Shown piece after piece: positions 1-5,686 of a stretch of DNA of 10,868 nucleotides. How positions within the stretch are numbered: the first letter of the stretch is position 1; the number at the start of each line of letters is the position of its first letter. The DNA is from Pyrinomonadaceae bacterium (GTDB taxonomy: Bacteria; Acidobacteriota; Blastocatellia; Pyrinomonadales; Pyrinomonadaceae), in NCBI GenBank assembly GCA_013695245.1, contig JACDAW010000505.1:1-10868 (forward strand). Reading direction: 5' to 3'. Both the position numbers and the translations under genes were made by a program. The notes beneath the pieces are model-generated. The model was given only the letters and a program-made list of their open reading frames with translations. It was not told the DNA's origin and did no database searches.

Positions 1-495
1 CGTGAGCGGCGTCCGCAAGTCATGCGTCACGGCGTCGAGCAGAGCAGATTTTAATTGCTCGCTTTGGCGTAACGCTTCCGCGTGACTCGCGCGCTCAAAT
101 GCGATTTGCAACTGCTCGTAGAGTTGCTTGATTTCCATTCGTCCGCGCTCCGCTTCTTCGGCGCGGTGCTTCGCGGCGGCAGACAATCCGCCAACCGTGA
201 GCGCCGTCACGAGGAACGCCGCGAGCGCGATCCAGTTCTGCGGATCAGCGATGGTCAGCGTTCCGTAAGGCGGCAGAAAGAAAAAGTTAAAGCACAACAT
301 TCCGACGACGGAAGCCGCGATTGCCGGACGACTTCCCGCCCATGTTGCGCTGAACAAAACGACGAGCAGAAGCACGAGCGCGACCGTAATTGGATTGACG
401 TGATCGCGCAAAGCGACGAGCAGAATGGCCACTACCGCCATCGAGAGAACGGATAACGCATATCTCGCCGCGCGCTTTCCCCACACCTCATTCAT
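1..495 (-). CDS. Sensor histidine kinase with KdpD-like DUF4118 membrane domain (partial, C-terminus outside window)
   Basis: The reading frame is open from an ATG at 493-495 to the window edge, giving 165 residues. An in-frame TAG lies three codons before the ATG, so this is the first available start. Four hydrophobic segments (about residues 12-29, 36-53, 57-76 and 88-106) and the stretch FNFFFLPPYGTL followed by ADPQNW match the four-helix DUF4118 domain of KdpD. A charged, helical linker (107-150) leads into an H-box, DAVTHDLRTPL, with phospho-acceptor His158. Only the start of the dimerisation domain is visible; the ATPase domain should lie beyond base 1. KdpD itself carries large cytoplasmic KdpD and USP domains before DUF4118. 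This protein begins directly at the membrane domain, so it is a short KdpD-like kinase and potassium sensing should not be assumed. No clear Shine-Dalgarno (SD) sequence is seen. The family call is secure; the signal is unknown. Confidence 0.9.
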   Translation of the reverse strand, partial: MNEVWGKRAARYALSVLSMAVVAILLVALRDHVNPITVALVLLLVVLFSATWAGSRPAIAASVVGMLCFNFFFLPPYGTLTIADPQNWIALAAFLVTALTVGGLSAAAKHRAEEAERGRMEIKQLYEQLQIAFERASHAEALRQSEQLKSALLDAVTHDLRTPLT

Positions 496-657
496 CGCTT
501 TATTCTACAAGCAAACCGTAATGAGCGACGGTAAAAACGCCTCACCGTTCCACACCGCTTTTTTCTTCAATTTTCACTGCTCACAGATATTAGCTCGCCT
601 TTGAAGCGCCCGCCTGCCGTCTTGCCTGCGATTCATTGCCGCTTCTTTTTGAGCTTC
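496..657. other. Intergenic region between MFS gene and DUF4118 kinase gene
   Basis: This 162-bp gap separates the stop of the MFS gene from the start of the next minus-strand kinase gene. I see no convincing terminator. Short inverted repeats exist (ACGGT/ACCGT around 529-549; GAAGCG/CGCTTC at about 603-645), but the arms are only 5-6 bp. On the minus strand a TAGAAT sits 7 nt before the kinase ATG, with no good -35 box at the right distance. It would imply an almost leaderless transcript and is not called. Confidence 0.4.
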
Positions 658-1914
658 TTACAAATGTGAACCAGCCGCGACAGCGGAGACAGGATTCTTC
701 TCATTCTCCGGTGAAGAAACAATTAGCTCCGGCTTCGGTTCAGGGAGAAAGCGCCAGACGAGCAACGCCATCAGCAACACGAACGCCGCCCCCGTGATCG
801 AGTTGCTGGCATATCCGAAACGGCTGTATGCAGGCCCGGCAAGTGCCCCGCCCAGAGCGAAGCCGACCTGACCGAGCGCCACCGTCAGGCTGAGCAGTGT
901 TCCACGATGATCGTCCTTAACCAGCGCCGAAAGCAGCGCCTGAAACGGACTAATGCGCGCCGCGACGAGAATCATCGTGAAGAAGAAAAGCGGGTAAGCC
1001 ATCCAGAACTTGCGGATCACAAACGTTGTCGAGAGCATCACTGCGGCGAGACCTAAACAAGAAGCGATGATTAAACTTTTCCGCCCGACTCTATCCGAAA
1101 GCCTACCGGCGAGCGGACCCGTCAAGGCGTTAGCAATCCCGCCGACTAAAAACAGTGTGGCGATCTGTCCCGCCGTCGCGCCCTTTGTTCTCGCCAACCA
1201 TGTGGGCAAGAACACGACGTACAACGCTAAGCCCAGATACATGAGGCAGAAGGCGACGGAAGCGACGACGACATCCGATCTCCGAAGTAAGACCGCATAA
1301 CTCTTGAGGGCGCTGCCAAGGCTGAGTTTCCCCTTGGCTCGTTGCACGTCGGGCTGCGGAACGAACTGCCAGATCAGCAGGAACGTCAGTGCCATCGTCA
1401 CACCAAAGCCGAGGAACGGCGTGCGGAAGCCATATTTCGCCGCGAGCAGTGTGCCGAGCGGAACTCCGGCGATTTGACCGAGCGCCGTGCTGCTCATAAT
1501 CCAACCGCTCGCCCAGCCGCGTTGCTCATACGGGAAATAGTCGCCGACATACGAAACGGCTGATCCGCTCAACACGCCTCCGGCGACGCCAGCGAAGGTA
1601 CGAACTAAGAGTAGGCTCAAGTAGCTTGAGGCGATTCCGTGCATCGCAAGGGCAAGCGTCATCAGTCCAGCTCCGATGAGCAGGACGCGCCGCCTGCCGA
1701 TCTTGTCGGAGATAGGGCCGATGACGAGCGCGAACGTGCCGACCATCAGCGCATAGACGCTGACGAGCGTGCCTTGCATCGCTTCAGGCACGTTTAGTTC
1801 CCTGCCGATCTGCGGCAGCATCGGCGAGATGATCATGATCTGGCTGCTTGCCGAAAAGACAAGTAGCCAGAGCGCGAACAGAATAAGATACGGATGTGAA
1901 TCTTCTTTCGTCAT
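658..1914 (-). CDS. Major facilitator superfamily (MFS) exporter, DHA1-like
   Basis: A 12-helix MFS transporter of about 418 residues, probably a proton-coupled exporter in the inner membrane; the substrate is unknown. Motif A is clear after the second helix (GPISDKIGRRR, residues 66-76), with a second copy in the C-terminal half (GRLSDRVGRK, about 270-279). The glycine-rich segment GQIAGVPLG (146-154) sits where drug/H+ antiporters carry motif C. The C-terminus is a hydrophilic tail of roughly 25 residues. I chose the ATG at 1912-1914, which begins MTKEDSHPYL just before helix 1. The frame stays open to an ATG at 1986, but that adds 24 Arg-rich residues with unlike codon use. Neither start has a well-spaced SD. 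The gene lies downstream of the histidine kinase and may be co-transcribed with the two-component genes. It could export a metal complex or an unrelated drug; the sequence does not decide. Confidence 0.88.
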   Translation of the reverse strand: MTKEDSHPYLILFALWLLVFSASSQIMIISPMLPQIGRELNVPEAMQGTLVSVYALMVGTFALVIGPISDKIGRRRVLLIGAGLMTLALAMHGIASSYLSLLLVRTFAGVAGGVLSGSAVSYVGDYFPYEQRGWASGWIMSSTALGQIAGVPLGTLLAAKYGFRTPFLGFGVTMALTFLLIWQFVPQPDVQRAKGKLSLGSALKSYAVLLRRSDVVVASVAFCLMYLGLALYVVFLPTWLARTKGATAGQIATLFLVGGIANALTGPLAGRLSDRVGRKSLIIASCLGLAAVMLSTTFVIRKFWMAYPLFFFTMILVAARISPFQALLSALVKDDHRGTLLSLTVALGQVGFALGGALAGPAYSRFGYASNSITGAAFVLLMALLVWRFLPEPKPELIVSSPENEKNPVSAVAAGSHL

Positions 1915-2028
1915 ATCTGTACCGGGCGAACCTCGCAGCCATCCGCGCTTGGCGCGACCTCTCGTATCTGATCGAGATGTTTGCATTCAGTTGCTATCTT
2001 TATGCTGCTCCTTTGAAGTGAATCTATT

Positions 2029-3132
2029 TTAGTGCCTTGCGCTTTGTGGAGGTGTAGACGGAAATTGCAGCTTAAAAGTCGCGCCACGTTCGCTATTACT
2101 TACGCTGAGCGAGCCGCCATGTTGCGCCGCGATCTTATAAGCGATAGAAAGACCGAGACCGACGCCCTTCTCCTTCGTCGTGAAGAAAGGATCGAAAATA
2201 CGCAAGGCAATTGCTGTATCAACTCCGCCGCCTTCATCCTCTACTTCAATCGCCACACCATCACCATTAGCCGAAAAGGTTCGCAGCATTATGCGCCCGC
2301 CGCCCGGCATCGCTTGCAGCGCATTGATCGTGAGATTAAGAAGCACTTGTTTGATTTGTTCGGCATCAATCATCAGGAGCGGCAAATCTGGAGCGAGGCT
2401 CAACTCGACACGCACGTTTTGTGTCGCGGCGCGTTGCTCGGTGAGCGTCGCCACAGAGCGAACGATCTCGTTCACATCGGCAGGGGCGACCGCCGGTTTC
2501 GGTGGGCGGGCGAAATGTAGGAACTCCCCGACCAAGCGATCCAGACGCTCCACTTCGCGCTTGGCGATGTCAGCGAATTCGCGGCGCGGATTGTCCGGCG
2601 GCAAAGCGTCTTCCAAGATTTCGACTGCGCCTTTGATCGAGCCGAGCGGATTGCGAACTTCGTGCACGACCGCCGCCGAGAGTTCGCCGAGCGACGTGAG
2701 CCGTTCGGCTTGCAGCAGTTGCTCGAAGGTTTGCCGCAGTTCGGCATAAGCTTTTTGCAGTTCCTCCGCCGTGCGTTCGGTGCGCGCGCGCGCGCGCCTC
2801 GAACGGTCGCTGAGCACGCCGGTCACGATGCCGATGACATTGAACAAGATGATTTCGGCATACTGATTTAACGAGTAATCGAAATTGCGATGCTGCCAGT
2901 GCAACGAGATGTGCGGGATGTAGGCTAGCGAGGCGAACAGCGCCGCGCCGAAGCCGCCGCGCATACCGAAAAGAACGGCGGCGGCAATGATCGGTATGTA
3001 GTAGAGGCGTTGGTAAATTTCGTGCAGCGTGATGCGGTCAAGCGGAGTGATGAGATGTAGCGCGGTGACGGACAAAATGACGATAGCGATGCCAGCGGCT
3101 TGCAGCTTTGCAGAATGCCGTTTGTTTCTCAC
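2029..3132 (-). CDS. Membrane sensor histidine kinase, NtrB/AtoS/ZraS-like
   Basis: A 367-residue kinase that should phosphorylate the sigma54 activator encoded just upstream. The N-terminal 108 residues hold about four hydrophobic segments (12-30, 44-57, 60-73, 92-107) with very short loops and no periplasmic sensor domain. A coiled-coil linker (112-145) follows. The dimerisation domain has the H-box VVHEVRNPLGSIKGAVE with His157. The ATPase domain shows the N-box LLNLTINALQAM (N266, N270), the G1 box EDEGGGVD (299-304), the F box DPFFTTK and the G2 box GVGLGLS (323-329). All catalytic boxes look intact. The HEVRNPL H-box is typical of kinases paired with NtrC-type regulators. The start is GTG, inside the regulator's stop (GTGA, 4-nt overlap), with GAGGG about 7 nt upstream, so translational coupling is likely. 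A (GC)8 tract encodes part of the linker. The signal is unknown; metal sensing is suggested only by the neighbourhood. Confidence 0.93.
   Translation of the reverse strand: MRNKRHSAKLQAAGIAIVILSVTALHLITPLDRITLHEIYQRLYYIPIIAAAVLFGMRGGFGAALFASLAYIPHISLHWQHRNFDYSLNQYAEIILFNVIGIVTGVLSDRSRRARARTERTAEELQKAYAELRQTFEQLLQAERLTSLGELSAAVVHEVRNPLGSIKGAVEILEDALPPDNPRREFADIAKREVERLDRLVGEFLHFARPPKPAVAPADVNEIVRSVATLTEQRAATQNVRVELSLAPDLPLLMIDAEQIKQVLLNLTINALQAMPGGGRIMLRTFSANGDGVAIEVEDEGGGVDTAIALRIFDPFFTTKEKGVGLGLSIAYKIAAQHGGSLSVSNSERGATFKLQFPSTPPQSARH
2782..2797. repeat. (GC)8 dinucleotide tract inside the histidine kinase gene
   Basis: Sixteen bases of uninterrupted alternating G and C. The tract encodes about residues 112-117 (alternating Arg and Ala) of the kinase, in the linker just after the last membrane helix. 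Such tracts can slip by 2 nt, which would frameshift the gene before its catalytic domains, and can adopt Z-DNA. The tract is seen directly; any switching role is inference. Confidence 0.85.
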
Positions 3133-4562
3133 TGTCGCGCGCCCTCGCCTAAGTCAGCCGTGCCGTCGGTCGCAAGTCCGTACTTCTGCATCCGGTAGAT
3201 GAGAGCGCTGCGCGTGATGTCTAGGTAGCGCGCCGTGCGCGTTTGATTACCATCGTGCATTTCAAGAGCTTGCCGGATAATTTCGCGTTCGACTTCATCA
3301 ATCGAGAGTCCTTCTGGGGGAAGTTCGATGAGGACGTTGGCGGCGAAAGCGCGCGGGCGGCGAATCTCTTCCGGTAAATCTTCAAGCGTTAGCGTGTCGC
3401 CCTTCGCCAGCACAACCATGCGTTCGATAAGGCTCTTTAATTCGCGCACATTGCCCGGAAATGAATAAGCGGCGAGCGCGGCAAACACTTCACGCGCAAG
3501 CGTCACATTGCCGCAGTTGTGCCGCTTGCAAGCCTCTTGCAAAAAGTGTTCGGCGAGCAGAGGGATGTCTTCGCGCCGCTCGCGCAAGGGCGGCAACTCG
3601 ATGGGCACGACCGCCAAGCGGAAGTACAAATCTTCGCGGAAACTGCCGTCTTCGACAAGCGTGCGTAAATTGCGATTCGTCGCGGCGATGATCCGCACGT
3701 CCACCTTGCGCGTGGCGCTTTCGCCCAAGCGCGTAATTTCGCCTTCTTGCAGCACGCGCAAAAGTTTCGGCTGCAACGCCGCAGGCATCGCGCTCACTTC
3801 ATCTAAAAAGAGCGTGCCGCCGGATGCTTCTTCAAATTTCCCTTTTGCGTCCGCAACCGCGCCGGTAAACGAGCCGCGCTTGTGTCCGAACAGTTCCGAC
3901 TCGATCAGACCTTCGGGAATCGCCGCGCAGTTGACGGCGATAAACGGATGTGCGGCGCGTGTGCTGTTGAAGTGTAGCCCTCGCGCGATGAGTTCTTTTC
4001 CCGTGCCGGATTCGCCTGTAATAAGCGTCGTCACATCCGAGTGCGCCACGCGCTCAACCGTGTCGAGCACCTGACGCATCCGCTTTGATGTGCCGATGAC
4101 ATTTTCTAAACGAAACTGCTCATGGACGAGGCGGCGCAAACGCTGATTCTCCGAGATCGTTTCGCGGAACGCGAGCGCTTTCTGAAGAGTAAGCAAAATC
4201 TGCTCGCGGTTGAACGGTTTAGTGATGTAATCGAACGCGCCCGCACGCATCGCCGCAACCGCCGTCTCGATGTCGCCGTAGGCGGTGATGACGATCACGG
4301 GCGTGTCGGCTTTGATGGCATTCGCGCGGTGCAGCAACTCTAATCCGTTGAGACCGGGCATTCGCAGATCGGTGATGAGACAGGCGATGTCGTGCTGCGT
4401 GAAGAGATCAAGCGCCGTGAGTCCGTCAGCCGCCGTCAAGACTTCATACTTATTTTCGCGCAGTTGGAATTCGAGAACGCGCCGCAGAGAATCGTCATCG
4501 TCGGCAACGAGGACGAGCGGAGCATAATTGAAATTTCGCGGCTTCTGCTGGCTGTTGGGCAT
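3129..4562 (-). CDS. NtrC-family sigma54-dependent response regulator
   Basis: A full-length 477-residue activator with the standard three domains. The receiver domain (about 16-130) has the acidic pocket D21-D24, phospho-acceptor Asp65 in LITDLRMPG, Thr93 and Lys115 (DYITKPF). The AAA+ domain (about 153-385) has Walker A GESGTGKE (183-190), the sigma54-contacting loop GSFTGA (230-235, a variant of GAFTGA), Walker B GGTLFLDEV (249-257) and the FREDLYFRL segment with candidate arginine fingers. The C-terminus is a Fis-type helix-turn-helix (about 425-463, GNQTRTARYLDITRSALIYR). It should oligomerise when phosphorylated and drive open-complex formation by RNA polymerase-sigma54. It follows the DHp-like membrane protein gene by 29 nt and overlaps the histidine kinase gene by 4 nt, so the kinase is the obvious partner. 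No good SD precedes the ATG. I found no -24/-12 promoter in the visible gaps, so the regulon lies elsewhere or was missed. Confidence 0.95.
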   Translation of the reverse strand: MPNSQQKPRNFNYAPLVLVADDDDSLRRVLEFQLRENKYEVLTAADGLTALDLFTQHDIACLITDLRMPGLNGLELLHRANAIKADTPVIVITAYGDIETAVAAMRAGAFDYITKPFNREQILLTLQKALAFRETISENQRLRRLVHEQFRLENVIGTSKRMRQVLDTVERVAHSDVTTLITGESGTGKELIARGLHFNSTRAAHPFIAVNCAAIPEGLIESELFGHKRGSFTGAVADAKGKFEEASGGTLFLDEVSAMPAALQPKLLRVLQEGEITRLGESATRKVDVRIIAATNRNLRTLVEDGSFREDLYFRLAVVPIELPPLRERREDIPLLAEHFLQEACKRHNCGNVTLAREVFAALAAYSFPGNVRELKSLIERMVVLAKGDTLTLEDLPEEIRRPRAFAANVLIELPPEGLSIDEVEREIIRQALEMHDGNQTRTARYLDITRSALIYRMQKYGLATDGTADLGEGARQ

Positions 4563-4591
4563 TTGGCAATGCGTACATACAAACGAATGTT

Positions 4592-5143
4592 CTACCGGAC
4601 GACGGGCGGCGCATCTGTCGTTGCCGCCGCTTGGCTTTCCTGCGTCCGCGCTTCGATGGCGCGCAAGGTTTCGACTGCTTCGCCGTTTCGTCCCGCCATC
4701 ACTTGCTCGCTAAAGCGTATGTAGCTTTGTGCGAGATTATCAATCCGGCGCGCGTCTTCGCCTATTTCCGCGATGATCTCTTGCGCCACATCGTCGCGCG
4801 TAAAAGTAGGACGACCTTGCAGCACACGCACGCGGCTAACGATCCTCATCGCCGGGCTGTCAAGCCGACGATGGAAAGCGATAATTGCGCGCTCCAATGC
4901 TTCCAACTCGCGCTCGCGCCAGTTTGCGCGCCACAATGCCCAGCCGAACAGCATCGAAATAAGAACGAATAGACTGCGGAAGATCAACTGCACACTGCCG
5001 GGATGCAGTAGTTCCGTACTGAAACTATTGGACGAATGAAAGTCCGCCGCAAGTTGCGCGTGCATCGCCGCATCCACGATCCACATCGCAAAGCCGAGCA
5101 GCGCGCCGAGAATGATTTCTTTATAACGTCGGAATAAAACCAT
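4592..5143 (-). CDS. Two-helix membrane protein with degenerate DHp (HisKA)-like domain, no ATPase domain
   Basis: I do not recognise this as a named family. From the ATG at 5141-5143 it is 183 residues; the frame extends to a TTG at 5164, but ATG is preferred and neither has a strong SD. Two hydrophobic segments (about 9-27 and 52-71) flank a short, probably external, loop. The cytoplasmic part (about 74-146) resembles a histidine-kinase dimerisation domain: RELEALERAIIAFHRRLDSP, where LDSP matches the LRTP of an H-box, then a second helix ending EDARRIDNLAQSYIRFSEQ, like the EARRLDRLV-LLDFSR ending of HisKA. The phospho-acceptor position reads Arg92, with a histidine (His91) one residue early. 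There is no catalytic ATPase domain, and the tail is low-complexity (Ala/Thr/Pro). It opens the cluster with the NtrC-type regulator and kinase, so it may modulate that pair. This assignment rests on an alignment by eye; an unrelated two-helix coiled-coil protein is possible. Confidence 0.7.
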   Translation of the reverse strand: MVLFRRYKEIILGALLGFAMWIVDAAMHAQLAADFHSSNSFSTELLHPGSVQLIFRSLFVLISMLFGWALWRANWRERELEALERAIIAFHRRLDSPAMRIVSRVRVLQGRPTFTRDDVAQEIIAEIGEDARRIDNLAQSYIRFSEQVMAGRNGEAVETLRAIEARTQESQAAATTDAPPVVR

Positions 5144-5215
5144 CGAAAATTTTATTGACACCAACCTACACGTTTTGTCGCCTGTGTGATGCTACGACGT
5201 AAGCAATGATCAGAC

Positions 5216-5221
5216 ATTATA
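5216..5221 (-). promoter_or_regulatory. Candidate -10 box (TATAAT) for the two-component/MFS cluster
   Basis: On the minus strand a perfect TATAAT lies 72 nt before the ATG of the DHp-like membrane protein gene, in the 130-bp gap after the cupredoxin stop. The best -35 at 18 bp (AGAACA) matches the consensus at three of six positions, so this is a weak sigma70 candidate. No terminator separates it from the copper operon, so read-through could also feed the cluster. Confidence 0.4.
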
Positions 5222-5273
5222 CTCTATGCGCCGGTTGCTTGTTCTTGTCATCTCGACGAGTAATACTTTGGAT

Positions 5274-5666
5274 TCACCGCGCTTGCCCGTTTCCTTCAAC
5301 AATCAACTTGCCGCGCATCATGCTCATGCCGCAGGTGAAAGTGAATTCGCCTGCTTTCTCCGGCGTGAACTCAATTTGCGTTGTCTTAAACGCGGGCAGA
5401 TCGCGCGCGATGCCGAAGTCTCCGAAAATTACTTGCTCGCTACACGAAGCAGTTTCGTCGCGGTAGAAGTCGAGGCGCACGGGCGCTCCCTGCTTAACGA
5501 CAATCACATCAGGCGAGTAGCCGCCTTTGACCGTCACTTTAATTTCCTGCACGCCGCTCGCGCCCAACGCGGCAGCCACGCTTTCGCGCTCTCCGAAAAA
5601 GTACCAGAGAACAATTCCGATGACGGCGATGCCGACCATGACGACTGCAATCTCTGTCGTGTCCAT
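5274..5666 (-). CDS. Membrane-anchored cupredoxin (plastocyanin-like) with Cys/Met ligands
   Basis: A 130-residue protein with an N-terminal membrane anchor (about 6-24) and a single cupredoxin domain (about 40-124). The best resemblance is to the plastocyanin-like proteins (COG4633 type) often found beside CopA genes. The candidate copper ligands are Cys75 in ETASCSEQV, where the first His of a classic type-1 site would sit, and Cys112, Met114 and Met116/Met117 in FTCGMSMMRG. There is no histidine anywhere in the protein, so an all-sulfur site suited to Cu(I) storage or transfer is more likely than blue-copper electron transfer. It begins 20 nt after the copA stop with a strong SD (AAGGAGG, 7 nt from the ATG), indicating the same transcript. 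Topology suggests the domain faces outward, placed to receive copper exported by CopA. The family call is firm; the function is inference from family and position. Confidence 0.88.
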   Translation of the reverse strand: MDTTEIAVVMVGIAVIGIVLWYFFGERESVAAALGASGVQEIKVTVKGGYSPDVIVVKQGAPVRLDFYRDETASCSEQVIFGDFGIARDLPAFKTTQIEFTPEKAGEFTFTCGMSMMRGKLIVEGNGQAR

Positions 5667-5686
5667 AATAAAACCTCCTTCGCTAA

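Noticed and set aside
82..456. Plus-strand 124-codon frame at the left end
   Set aside because: The minus strand here encodes a clear DUF4118 kinase. The plus translation is Arg-rich shadow sequence.
287..484. Minus-strand 65-codon frame in another register near the left end
   Set aside because: It is a frame-shifted shadow of the DUF4118 kinase frame that starts at 495 and continues off the window.
529..549. ACGGT/ACCGT hairpin before the DUF4118 kinase gene
   Set aside because: The 5-bp stem with an 11-base loop is too weak to call a terminator or regulator.
1915..1986. N-terminal extension of the MFS protein to the ATG at 1986
   Set aside because: It adds 24 Arg-rich residues with codon use unlike the rest of the gene. 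The only SD-like AAAGGAG is about 21 nt from that ATG, too far to support it, but this start cannot be fully excluded.
3508..4074. Plus-strand open frame of 188 codons opposite the AAA+ regulator
   Set aside because: It lies wholly inside the regulator gene on the other strand. The translation is low-complexity and reflects codon bias of the real gene.
5165..5273. Copper-box or sigma54 site in the gap before the DHp-like gene
   Set aside because: Short near-palindromes such as TACGACGTA are present, but none matches a known operator or the -24/-12 spacing well enough.
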